From NCBI RefSeq assembly GCF_003943935.1, contig NZ_RJOB01000009.1:906-64905 (forward strand): a stretch of DNA of 64,000 nucleotides. The letters are read 5' to 3'. The notes under the pieces are model-generated. The model had not been told where the DNA came from and did not search any database. It worked only from the letters and a program-made list of their open reading frames with translations. This stretch comes from Streptococcus mitis. GTDB taxonomy: Bacteria > Bacillota > Bacilli > Lactobacillales > Streptococcaceae. The first letter of the stretch is position 1. Each line of letters starts with the position of its first letter. The translations under genes and the position numbers were made by a program. Shown here one piece after another: positions 1 to 8,142 of this stretch.

Positions 1-3000
1 TCTGTTAAGTTTGCTGGATCTTTAACTGGTGTTACTTCTGGATTTTTAGCTACAAAGTCTGATAATGATCTTGTATCTGTAGAACCATCTGTATATGTTA
101 CAACAAGATTTCCATTAGCATCTTTTTCTACTGATTTAATCTTAGTCTTAGCATCTTCAGCATCTACAGCTTTACCTTTTTTCTCTGCTAAGTTAGCATC
201 ATCATTTCTCTTAGAATACTCAATTTGTAATTTTTCTTTGATTTTATCTAACTCATCTTGCGTTACGTTAGCTGGGTCTGCTACAGCAACTTTTTCAGTT
301 GGAGTTGCTATATCATATTTAGATGTTTGATTTTTAACTACGAATCGAGCATATCCTGGTTTTTCTTTAGCGTTAGGATCTATATCTAGCGCTCTGTAAT
401 CAGTGTTTGAAAGTTTACCATCGTTGTCTTTAGAAACGATAAAACTTGTCCACTGTTTACCAGCTGCCAGATTAGTCTTACCAGTCATCTTGATAGTAGC
501 TGTTCTTTTATCTTCAGATACTGAACCTTCTCCAGTCACTGCACCATTTTCAACTTTACCTGTTGTAAATCCATAATCTCCTGCATTACTCCATGTAACG
601 TCTCCAGGTCCACGTAGGTATAGATCTTTCACCTCATTTTCATCTGTACCTTTGAAAGTTAAATCATTGTTTTCACCTGTATAAACATAGATTTGTTTAT
701 TAGCTTCATTTGAGTATGGAGCCTCAACTGTTGGCGCTGGACCTTGAACAATTACAGTGTGAGTTAATACATCTGATTCTTTTCCTTGGCTATCAACCGC
801 TTTATATTTAACTTCATATCTTCCCGCAGTTGTTGTATCCACAGTCTTAACAGATTCATCTCCATTTACTGAGATTACTTCAGCACGTACTTTAGTTCCA
901 AGTGTTGCATCTTTATCATCTTCATGGTCTGCTGCAGTAACAAGTGATACTGGATCTACAGTATCTCCTACATTTACTGTAGTTTCTGGTTGAGCATTTT
1001 TAGAAGCAAGTGTTGGTTTTTCGTTTGTTACATTAATTTTGTATCTTCCTAAACGACTTGGAGGCGAAGAAGGTCCATTATGACTGATAATTTCTAACTT
1101 ATTGTCACCTTCTTGGAATAGCGCATTTTCGTTCATTGTCAATGTGATTGTATGAACAGATACTCCTTTTTCCACTGACTTAATAGTTGCTTTATCACCA
1201 TTTTTGATGATTGACCATCCATTTTGGCTTTGTTCTAAAGCGACCTCAGTCGTAGATGTAGCACCTTTATTAGTATAGAAGAAATATGATCTTCCCGCAT
1301 CATGTGGTACAGTGATCGTTACTTCTTTTGCTCCTGCTACAACACTCTTACCATCTTTAGCTGCTGCTGATGGTAAAATCTTAGATTCCCCTACTGCTAC
1401 TGAAACTGCTCTTGACTCAGTCTCAATTCCATTTACAACTTGTGTAATTTCTACTGGATTTTTAGGTGCAAAGAAACGTCTTGCTGCTTCACTAGCTCCT
1501 GGTAATTGTGTATTACTATTTAATCCTTCTTCTAATGGAAGTTTCCAAGTACCATCTTCTCCTACTACAGCTGTTTTTTCTGAAATCACAGCTCCTGTTT
1601 CTGGATTTTTAACAGTAACTTTAACTGTTGCTCCAGGTGTTCCTGTACCTGTTAATTCTGAATCTGATGATGGGACTGAATCCGGAATACTTCCTGATGC
1701 TTTAATGGTTGTATTTACTGTCGGTGCTGGACCACCTTTAATGAATTTAGATTTATCAATCTTATCCGTTGATCCATCTTTATATGTTACAACAAGCTTA
1801 TTAGCATCCGCTGTATCTTGTTTTACATCCTTAATAAGCGGAGTAGAGTCTGTAACTCTTTCTCCTTTTTTGTCCGCTAAACGAGCATCATTATTATTTT
1901 TAGAATACTCAAGACTAATATTATTTTTAATATTCTCAAGCTCAGCCTCTGTTATGCTGTTAGGATCAGCTACAGAAATTTTTGCTGTTGGTTCTGCAAC
2001 ATCATATTTCTTAGTTTGTGCTTTTAATACAAAAGTTACTGCCCCTGGGTCAGTTTTATATGATTCTGTAATAATTTTAGTACCTGAAACATATTTTGTT
2101 GCATTATTTTCGATTTGTTTTTCATCTGTATCTATTGCTGTTGCAAAACGCGTTACAAGATCTAAAGAATCGTCTTCTGTTTTCGGTAATTTATTTTCCG
2201 CAACTCCTGAAACCTGTCCAGTTACTTTAATTTTCGCAGGTGTTGCTGTTTCAGAATTAATTGCTGTTACAGTGTAACCGAATTGATTATCGTGTTTATC
2301 TGGATTGCCACCAACTTCTGATAATGGTCTATTACCACCTTGTTTTAACGCAGCATATTTAATTTTACCCGAATCATCGTTAAATGTGATATCTACATCA
2401 GCTTCTTCACCATTATATAAATATACTTCTTTTTTATCTGGAGCTGGATCTGAATATGGGATAGATACTGTTGGTGCTTCATTTGTACGTGCAACACTTG
2501 AAACTGGAGTAGTGTCTACTGAGTCATCTTGATAGGTAACAGTAACTGTTCCATTTGCAACAGCGACGTCTTTCACTACTGAAGATCTATCTGCTAAGAC
2601 TTCCCCTTTGTGAGACGCTAGTCGTGCATCTTGCGTCGTTGCCTTTTCAGAATATTGAATTTTAATTTCGTTTTTGATTTTGTCAATATCTGCTGGTGTT
2701 AGGCTATTGATATCGTTAACACCAATTTTATCAGCATTTGATTCTGGTAACTTGATACTATATTTGTATGTTTGAGACTTAAGAACAATTCTGAAGTATC
2801 CATCTGCATTTGCACCACTACTATTAGTTGACATTGTAGAACCATCTTTTGCAGTTATGCGAAGATAACGGTCACCCATAGCGAAGTTTTGATCTTCCGT
2901 CTTCGTATAGTTTCTATTACCCATGATAGTATCATTAGGTTGACCTGTCATTCTTACTGTTAATGGTGTATCTGTTTCTGTAGTGATTTTATTGAAATTA

Positions 3001-3839
3001 TATCCATATCCATCTGTTACAGTTGTATCATTTACAGTTTTGAACTTTTGATTTGATGCTTGTGTTACTTCAGCGTATGTTACTTTGTTCGTTGATGAGT
3101 TGATTTTAAATTCTACATTAGCTTCTTCTTTGTTATAAACATAGATTTCTTTTGTAGTATCATTTGAAAACTCTGCAGTGTAAGTAATGTTATCTACAGT
3201 TTTTGAAGTTTCTGTACGTAACGCATTCTCTTTATCCATCTCTTTACCATTACGTGGGTCGTTAGATCCTGTGTTTTCGATAGAGTTAGTACCAGATGTT
3301 GGTTCAGTGTTGTCTGCTTTTTTACCTACAGTTTCTTTTCCGTTAGTAGTGTCTACTGCTGGAGTTTCTTTTTTCTCTACAGGTTTAGCTTGTAATTTAG
3401 TGTTAACTGTAGTGACAAGTTTGCTGTAAGCTTTTTTGAGCTCAGCTTGAGTAGTTGCATTCGCTAATGTAGCTTTTGCAGCTTCTAAGTCAGCTTTTAA
3501 TACTGCAACACTTTCTTCCGTTTTGTTATCGTAAGAACCGTTAGAAAGTTTTGTCTCAATTTCTGAAATGTAGCTTTCAAGTTGAGTTTTGTTCAAAGCT
3601 GGCGCTACTTCTGTCGCAGGCTTAGACTTGTCGTCTTCAGGTTGTGGTTTAGCGCTTTCAGTAACCTGATTTCCCTGAATTTCATCCGCTTGAACTGATA
3701 CAGCTCCATTTCCTAAGAACATGAAAAGAGCAGCGACCGCTACACTAGCCGCTCCAAAGCTATATTTACGAATCGAATAACGCGTGACCTTTTCACGGTG
3801 CAAACGTTCAACACGACTCATGGAGTTTTTGTGTTCCAT
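1..3839 (-). CDS. Giant YSIRK-type repeat surface protein (3' end off window)
   Basis: An open minus-strand frame runs from ATG at 3839 (RBS AAGGAG just upstream) to the window edge: 1279 codons with no stop seen. The N-terminus carries a YSIRK-G/S signal peptide (YSIRKYSFGAAS, residues 21-32; cleavage near 50), typical of LPXTG wall-anchored streptococcal proteins. A helical, alanine-rich FIVAR-like stretch follows (about 80-150). Then come three modules of roughly 230 residues, each opening with an IYVYxGE-type strand and closing with a VTYxDGSTDT-like strand. Ig-like segments, one containing GTPGATVKVTV, separate modules 2 and 3. It is probably an adhesin or biofilm protein. The sorting signal would lie beyond position 1, so anchoring is inferred. 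Confidence 0.85.
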   Translation of the reverse strand, partial: MEHKNSMSRVERLHREKVTRYSIRKYSFGAASVAVAALFMFLGNGAVSVQADEIQGNQVTESAKPQPEDDKSKPATEVAPALNKTQLESYISEIETKLSNGSYDNKTEESVAVLKADLEAAKATLANATTQAELKKAYSKLVTTVNTKLQAKPVEKKETPAVDTTNGKETVGKKADNTEPTSGTNSIENTGSNDPRNGKEMDKENALRTETSKTVDNITYTAEFSNDTTKEIYVYNKEEANVEFKINSSTNKVTYAEVTQASNQKFKTVNDTTVTDGYGYNFNKITTETDTPLTVRMTGQPNDTIMGNRNYTKTEDQNFAMGDRYLRITAKDGSTMSTNSSGANADGYFRIVLKSQTYKYSIKLPESNADKIGVNDINSLTPADIDKIKNEIKIQYSEKATTQDARLASHKGEVLADRSSVVKDVAVANGTVTVTYQDDSVDTTPVSSVARTNEAPTVSIPYSDPAPDKKEVYLYNGEEADVDITFNDDSGKIKYAALKQGGNRPLSEVGGNPDKHDNQFGYTVTAINSETATPAKIKVTGQVSGVAENKLPKTEDDSLDLVTRFATAIDTDEKQIENNATKYVSGTKIITESYKTDPGAVTFVLKAQTKKYDVAEPTAKISVADPNSITEAELENIKNNISLEYSKNNNDARLADKKGERVTDSTPLIKDVKQDTADANKLVVTYKDGSTDKIDKSKFIKGGPAPTVNTTIKASGSIPDSVPSSDSELTGTGTPGATVKVTVKNPETGAVISEKTAVVGEDGTWKLPLEEGLNSNTQLPGASEAARRFFAPKNPVEITQVVNGIETESRAVSVAVGESKILPSAAAKDGKSVVAGAKEVTITVPHDAGRSYFFYTNKGATSTTEVALEQSQNGWSIIKNGDKATIKSVEKGVSVHTITLTMNENALFQEGDNKLEIISHNGPSSPPSRLGRYKINVTNEKPTLASKNAQPETTVNVGDTVDPVSLVTAADHEDDKDATLGTKVRAEVISVNGDESVKTVDTTTAGRYEVKYKAVDSQGKESDVLTHTVIVQGPAPTVEAPYSNEANKQIYVYTGENNDLTFKGTDENEVKDLYLRGPGDVTWSNAGDYGFTTGKVENGAVTGEGSVSEDKRTATIKMTGKTNLAAGKQWTSFIVSKDNDGKLSNTDYRALDIDPNAKEKPGYARFVVKNQTSKYDIATPTEKVAVADPANVTQDELDKIKEKLQIEYSKRNDDANLAEKKGKAVDAEDAKTKIKSVEKDANGNLVVTYTDGSTDTRSLSDFVAKNPEVTPVKDPANLT

Positions 3840-4162
3840 TTTTTTCTCCTTTTGGAATTAGTTTGTTTAGCTTCTACATAACAAAATTTATTACTTAAAA
3901 AGAATAAGCACTATTCTCTTGTGTATGCAGAAACCTACACTCATATTCTATCTTATTTTCAATATATATGCAAACTTTTCGACTTCAAAATTTCGCAAAA
4001 AAAGAAAAAATATTTTGAAAACGTAGGAAATTTTCAGATAGTTTGATTTTGAATTTTTTTACGTTGAAATATATATTTAATCACCATGTTATACTGTTGT
4101 ATCTTATGCAATTTATACTTAATTGCATAAGATTTTACATATATATAATTATAATTCGAGTA
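3840..4162. other. Non-coding leader of the surface-protein gene
   Basis: This AT-rich stretch contains the RBS of the surface-protein gene and an inverted repeat, AGAATA-N5-TATTCT, at 3901-3917, about 60 bp upstream of its start, which could be an operator. I could not pick a convincing -35/-10 pair. No gene is supported here. Confidence 0.4.
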
Positions 4163-4312
4163 ATACTCAATGAAAATCAAAGAGCAAACTAGGAAGCTAG
4201 CCGCAGGCTGCTCAAAACAGTGTTTTGAGGTTGTAGATAGAACTGACGAAGTCAGTAACATATATACGGTAAGGCGACGCTGACGTGGTTTGAAGAGATT
4301 TTCAAAGAGTAT
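4163..4312 (-). repeat. BOX element (boxA-boxB-boxC)
   Basis: On the minus strand it begins with ATACTCTTTGAAAATCTC (boxA) and ends with TTTGATTTTCATTGAGTAT (boxC), with the boxB hairpin GACTTCGTCAGTTC in between. About 150 bp. It is one of five BOX copies in the window and lies downstream of the Rpn fragment, boxA nearest that gene. Confidence 0.93.
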
Positions 4313-4396
4313 AAGTTTAAAAAACGAAAACAAACATTGACTATTGGACTAAAACAAAACATGCTATCTAGTTCGATAACATGTCCCCATTCTCAT

Positions 4397-4806
4397 TTAT
4401 AGCAAGGCCTCAAACTCTGCGACAGTCATGCCCAACTGCTCACTCGCAAATTCGGAAGTTAAAACATGTTGGTGGACTAAGTCTAGAAATGTAAAGATTT
4501 TCCCACGCTCTAGACCTTGTTCAATACCTTCAGCCCTAGCTGTTTCCAAGGCGTAGTCCTGTGCTAACAAAGCTTGTTCTTCGCGCATACGTAGTTGACT
4601 AAACATCTTCCTGTCCTCCTCGGACCAGCTCTTATAGTCTAGCAGTTGGTCTGCCTGACTGATGGCTCGCTCGGGTTCTTGGGTAAAGGGTTTATTACCA
4701 AAAAACTCCAACCACGGCTTGCGAATCTTATCTTTGCTGGTTTCTCTGTATTTTTTTAGTTCCAAGAATGCCATCTTAACCAGATGGTTTTCTTGTCCAT
4801 TAGTGC
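4397..4806 (-). pseudogene. Duplicated C-terminal fragment of an Rpn-family protein
   Basis: This stretch encodes about 135 residues nearly identical to the C-terminal third of the gene just upstream (shared QENHLVKMAFLELKKYRE, RKPWLEFFGNKPFTQ, GMTVAEFEALL). It starts only 6 bp after that gene's stop codon and has no N-terminal nuclease domain. The nine residues before the homology (MRRCCKTST) are an out-of-frame reading of the preceding gene's end. It has fewer charged spacer repeats (GIEQGLERGK rather than GIEQGIEKGLERGKVEG). It is most likely the leftover 3' end of a second allele after recombination or a partial tandem duplication. Translation by coupling is possible, but it should be non-functional alone. 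Confidence 0.8.
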
Positions 4807-4811
4807 TGGTC

Positions 4812-5723
4812 TTACAACAACGCCTCAAACTCAGCGACAGTCATGCCCAATTGCTCACTCGCAAATTCGGAAGTTAAAACATGTTGGCGTACTAAATCTA
4901 GAAAGGTAAAGATTTGTCCTTCAACTTTTCCACGCTCTAATCCTTTTTCAATACCTTGTTCAATACCTTCGGCCCTAGCTGTTTCCAAGGCGTAGTCCTG
5001 TGCTAACAAAGCTTGTTCTTCGCGCATACGTAGTTGACTAAACATCTTCCTGTCCTCCTCGGACCAGCTCTTATAGTCTAGCAGTTGGTCTGCCTGACTG
5101 ATGGCTCGCTCGGGTTCTTGGGTAAAGGGTTTATTACCGAAAAACTCCAACCATGGCTTGCGAATCTTGTCTTTGCTGGTTTCTCTGTATTTTTTTAGTT
5201 CCAAGAATGCCATTTTGACTAGATGGTTTTCTTGACAGTTATTTGTAATAGTTAAGGCCTCACCTGTCGTATCCTCGCGCATACTAAAGCTATGGAAAGC
5301 CAAGTCATCCGAGAAGTAGTTGCTGTCCACGATTGCGATAGCGTAAACAGGTGCGATGTGTTTGTAACTCTGATGAGTATCACCTTCTCGTTGACGAATT
5401 TTTTCTAGGTTTTGATTGACCTGACTGCACAAGTAAGCCCACAGGCGATTGATGAAAAAATTCTGATGATGTACCTGAATTTCAATAATAACCTGTGTCC
5501 CATTGTCCAACTCCGCTAAGACGTCTATACTAGTATAGAAATCCTGGGCCGAGTAAGGCATTGAAGGTAAGACATGAATATTGCTTCCCTCCAAAATGGT
5601 CACATTTTTGGCTGGTAAGTCCAGCATATCGCGGATAAATTGACAAGTGATTTCTGGATTGCTAAAGATTTTCTTAGCAACCAAATCATTGGTTGGGCTG
5701 ATGCCCGGATGACGTACAGTCAA
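4812..5723 (-). CDS. Rpn family recombination-promoting nuclease / PD-(D/E)XK transposase-like protein
   Basis: 303 residues from a TTG start at 5723 (RBS AGGAG at 5731-5735). The upstream in-frame ATG at 5750 has no RBS and lies beyond a promoter -10. The N-terminal half fits the PD-(D/E)XK putative transposase/Rpn family: SPTNDLVAKKIFSNPE, then IDVLAELDNGTQVIIEIQ, where D and ExQ are the expected nuclease positions. The C-terminus is a charged EQG-rich linker and a helical tail ending GMTVAEFEALL. In E. coli, Rpn proteins promote RecA-independent recombination; the streptococcal homologues are not characterised to my knowledge. A duplicated 3' end follows directly. Confidence 0.8.
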   Translation of the reverse strand: MTVRHPGISPTNDLVAKKIFSNPEITCQFIRDMLDLPAKNVTILEGSNIHVLPSMPYSAQDFYTSIDVLAELDNGTQVIIEIQVHHQNFFINRLWAYLCSQVNQNLEKIRQREGDTHQSYKHIAPVYAIAIVDSNYFSDDLAFHSFSMREDTTGEALTITNNCQENHLVKMAFLELKKYRETSKDKIRKPWLEFFGNKPFTQEPERAISQADQLLDYKSWSEEDRKMFSQLRMREEQALLAQDYALETARAEGIEQGIEKGLERGKVEGQIFTFLDLVRQHVLTSEFASEQLGMTVAEFEALL

Positions 5724-5738
5724 ATTGCTTCTCCTTTC

Positions 5739-5747
5739 ATTATAGCA
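5739..5747 (-). promoter_or_regulatory. Extended -10 promoter of the Rpn gene
   Basis: TGCTATAAT on the minus strand is a perfect extended -10 element. No good -35 is visible. Expected transcription start is about 9 nt before the TTG codon, so the mRNA leader would be very short. Confidence 0.5.
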
Positions 5748-5970
5748 CATTTTTAAATCTAGGTTTACTAGATTATCTGGCTCTATCTATTTATTCGGAA
5801 AAGGAAATGAATTGTTAAGATATTTTATTTTAACTGAAATATGAACCTTAGCAAGCAGTTGTCTATCCAAAGTCAGATTTAGATAGAGATTCAAAGTTCT
5901 ACCAGTAGCCAAACTCAGAGTTAGTATGATCAGATTTTTTTAGTTGCCCCAGCTTGAAACTGACGGATTA

Positions 5971-6075
5971 ATACTCAATGAAAATCAAAGAGACAACTAG
6001 GAAGCTAGCCACAGGCTGTACTTGAGTAGAGTAAGGCGACTCTGACGTGGTTTGAAGAGATTTTCGAAGAAGTAT
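5971..6075 (-). repeat. BOX element lacking boxB (A-C type)
   Basis: About 105 bp with the same terminal boxA and boxC sequences as the full BOX at 4163-4312, but without the boxB stem-loop. Boundaries were read from ATACTCAATG to the AGTAT end. Confidence 0.88.
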
Positions 6076-6171
6076 AAGCTCATCCTGATGAATAACACCA
6101 TATCCACCTATAGCCAGTTAAACTCAAATCTTCGTTTCTAAAGAAGTACTAGTAGATTGAACTATACCATC

Positions 6172-6215
6172 TTATTAACAACTTTATCCACAGCTGTGGA
6201 TAAAGTTGTTAATAA
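6172..6215. repeat. 44-bp perfect palindrome containing two inverted DnaA boxes
   Basis: The 22-nt arms 6172-6193 and 6194-6215 are exact reverse complements with no spacer. The centre reads TTATCCACAGCTGTGGATAA, which is two consensus DnaA boxes (TTATCCACA at 6184-6192 and its inverse at 6195-6203) tail to tail. No T-run follows, so it does not look like a terminator. Confidence 0.95.
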
Positions 6216-6358
6216 CTAAAAATCCTTTCCTACATTCACAAAAGCTTTTATTACAATATGAAATGTCCAAACTTTTCTGACTAACTACTGTTCTCTACCA
6301 AGGTCCCTCTCCTCCTAGTTAATAAGTAACATTCAAATTCTCTCCGCGTCAACAAGTG

Positions 6359-6462
6359 ATACTCAATCAAAATCAAAGAGCAAACTAGGAAGCTAGCTAC
6401 AGGATATACTTGAGTAGAGTAAGGCGACGCTGATGTGGTTTGAAGAGATTTTCGAAAAGTGT
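6359..6462 (-). repeat. BOX element lacking boxB (A-C type), divergent
   Basis: About 104 bp, similar to the copy at 5971-6075 but with ATACTCAATCAAAATC at the boxC end and a degraded boxA end (GAAAAGTGT). It lies between the two DnaA-box groups. Confidence 0.85.
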
Positions 6463-6761
6463 GAAACAGTATTGTTTACAAAGATTAGCGTACTTCACCC
6501 TTGATATTTACTACATAGACTATCATTTCAAAAAGAAAAATCCCTAAACTCCAAATAGCAATAATTAATCATATCTATCCACAACTTGTCCACAATCTGT
6601 GGATAACTTCTGTGAATTATCCAATTTATAAGAACTCTTTTACTCTCAGTTGGCTACTATTTCTAAGGTTAATGAGATTTTCCCACTCTTATAAATCTGT
6701 GGAAAAGTCTGAAAATAACTCCATTGTCAAGAAACAATACAAAGCTTACAAAAGAACCAAA

Positions 6762-6797
6762 AAACACCTCTCTGAATGTTCATTCCAGAGAGATGTT
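6762..6797. terminator. Bidirectional terminator beyond the SPFH gene
   Basis: A 13-bp stem with one mismatch (AAACACCTCTCTG against CCAGAGAGATGTTT), A-rich on the left and T-rich on the right. It probably ends the minus-strand SPFH transcript after it has read through the BOX. Confidence 0.7.
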
Positions 6798-6808
6798 TCT
6801 TTTGTCTT

Positions 6809-6958
6809 ATACTCAATGAAAATCAAAGAGCAAACTAAGAAGCTAGCCGCAGACTGCTCAAAACACTGTTTTGAGGTTGTAGATAAGACTGACGAAGTCA
6901 GTCACATATATACGGCAAGGCGAAGCTGACGCGGTTTGAAGAGATTTTCGAAGAGTAT
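6809..6958 (-). repeat. BOX element (boxA-boxB-boxC)
   Basis: Full-length 150-bp BOX with boxB (GACTTCGTCAGTC core). It sits 7 bp downstream of the SPFH stop codon, between that stop and the terminator at 6762-6797. Confidence 0.93.
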
Positions 6959-6965
6959 TAGTCTA

Positions 6966-7865
6966 TTATTTCTTCTCAGCACGGAGGGCTGACAAGATTT
7001 GTGTACGGATATCATCCACACCATTTGGCGTATTTGGTAAAAAGATAGTTTGATTTCCTTTAGAAGCAAATGTATTCAAGGTATCCAAATATTGGTTGGT
7101 CAAGAGGATGGACATGATTTGCTCTTCTGTCATGCCAACATTAGCTTCCTTGAGTTCTGTGATAGACTCTGCCAATCCATCCACAATCGCCTTACGTTGT
7201 TGGGCAATCCCCACACCATGAAGGCGGTCTTTTTCTGCTTCGGCTTCAGCTGCAGTGACAATTTTAATCTTGTCGGCTTCTGCCAATTCTTGCGCTGCGA
7301 CCCGCTTGCGTTGCGCCGCATTGATTTCATTCATGGATTGCTTAACTTCTGCATCTGGTTCGACCTTGGTAATCAAGGTTTTCACAATAATGTAGCCGTA
7401 AGTTGTCATTTCTTCCGCCACTTGGTGCTGGACTTCAAGGGCAATCTCGTCTTTTTTCTCAAACAATTCATCCAAAGTTAATTTTGGAACAGAAGAACGA
7501 AGGGCATCTTCGATATAAGATTTAATCTGAGATTCTGGACGCATGAGTTTATAGTAAGCATCTGTCACGCTCTGTTCATTGACACGGTACTGAGTCGCCA
7601 CATTCATCATAACGAACACATTGTCCTTGGTCTTAGTCTCAACTACAATATCGCTTTGCAACAAGCGCAACTGAATCCGCGCTGCAATCGAGTCAATCCC
7701 AAAAGGCAAGCGAATGTGAATACCGCTATTGGCAACCTTTTGGTATTTCCCAAAGCGTTCAATAATCGCCACCGACTGCTGACGAACCACATAAACTGTA
7801 CTCAGTGTGACTATCACCAATAGGAGCACACAAACCACCACAAAAATCATCAAAAATGTTGCCAT
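6966..7865 (-). CDS. SPFH/band 7 (stomatin-like) membrane protein
   Basis: 299 residues starting at ATG 7865, chosen because GGAGG lies 8 nt upstream; the in-frame ATG at 7880 overlaps that RBS. There is one N-terminal membrane segment (FLMIFVVVCVLLLVIVTLS), then a band 7 domain (VYVVRQQSVAIIERFGKYQ, about 25-200) and an alanine/glutamate-rich coiled-coil flotillin-like part (AEADKIKIVTAAEAEAEKD). Such proteins oligomerise at membrane microdomains and scaffold proteases or transporters. No NfeD partner is next to it. It is monocistronic, with a BOX in its 3' region. Confidence 0.9.
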   Translation of the reverse strand: MATFLMIFVVVCVLLLVIVTLSTVYVVRQQSVAIIERFGKYQKVANSGIHIRLPFGIDSIAARIQLRLLQSDIVVETKTKDNVFVMMNVATQYRVNEQSVTDAYYKLMRPESQIKSYIEDALRSSVPKLTLDELFEKKDEIALEVQHQVAEEMTTYGYIIVKTLITKVEPDAEVKQSMNEINAAQRKRVAAQELAEADKIKIVTAAEAEAEKDRLHGVGIAQQRKAIVDGLAESITELKEANVGMTEEQIMSILLTNQYLDTLNTFASKGNQTIFLPNTPNGVDDIRTQILSALRAEKK

Positions 7866-7896
7866 TATCGTGACCTCCATTATTATTTTTTCCTGT

Positions 7897-7905
7897 ATTA
7901 TAGCA
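7897..7905 (-). promoter_or_regulatory. Extended -10 promoter of the SPFH gene
   Basis: TGCTATAAT on the minus strand, about 30 bp upstream of the start codon. No clear -35. Confidence 0.5.
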
Positions 7906-8081
7906 CATTTAAAGAAGGCTGTGCAGTTTTTACTGCGATTTTTCCTGAAATGTCAATAATTAGAGGTGAATTGTCACATTGTCGTCTAATACCTAACTAA
8001 AACAACTCTTTATAAAATGCAATCGTTTCTTTTTCATTACATTAACTTCTATAGAATCTACATCAATAGTCAGGGAATAAC

Positions 8082-8110
8082 TTGCCTTAACTTTTCCCTC
8101 GTGCTATACT
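8082..8110 (+). promoter_or_regulatory. Promoter of the HAD phosphatase lipoprotein
   Basis: TTGCCT, 17-bp spacer, TATACT, with an extended TGC before the -10. An RBS AGGAGA at 8131-8136 precedes the ATG at 8143. Confidence 0.7.
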
Positions 8111-8142
8111 AGTGATTGAAATTAATAAATAGGAGATATTTC

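Larger units (their letters stand above)
6172..6706. other. DnaA-box cluster outside oriC
   Basis: Within about 535 non-coding bases there are three perfect DnaA boxes (6184-6192, 6195-6203, 6598-6606) and three with one mismatch (CTATCCACA 6575-6583, TTGTCCACA 6586-6594, TGTGGAAAA 6698-6706). AT-rich DNA precedes the second group. No dnaA or dnaN is nearby; by recalled synteny oriC lies some tens of kb to the right of this site. A titration, DnaA-recycling or secondary initiation site is inferred, not shown. Confidence 0.7.

Noticed and set aside
1312..2277. 321-codon plus-strand open frame
   Set aside because: It is antisense to the giant surface-protein gene, has no RBS, and its Ser/Thr/Val-rich composition comes from the repeat-rich coding strand opposite.
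2305..3429. Two further plus-strand open frames (2305-2532, 3187-3429)
   Set aside because: Same reason: shadows of the minus-strand surface-protein gene.
4163..4312. Insertion sequence remnant
   Set aside because: The ends and internal hairpin match BOX modules, not an IS or RUP; there is no transposase.
4034..4333. 99-codon minus-strand open frame
   Set aside because: Most of it is a translation of the BOX repeat; no RBS or conserved features.
6172..6706. Chromosomal oriC
   Set aside because: No dnaA, dnaN or parB is nearby, and the gene order indicates oriC lies beyond the right end of the window. Kept only as a DnaA-box cluster.
6612..6929. 105-codon plus-strand open frame
   Set aside because: It starts at a weak site, crosses a terminator hairpin and ends in the BOX repeat; codon use looks non-coding.
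7050..7481. 143-codon plus-strand open frame
   Set aside because: Antisense to the SPFH gene and rich in Phe/Cys, as expected from reversing Glu/Ala-rich coding DNA.
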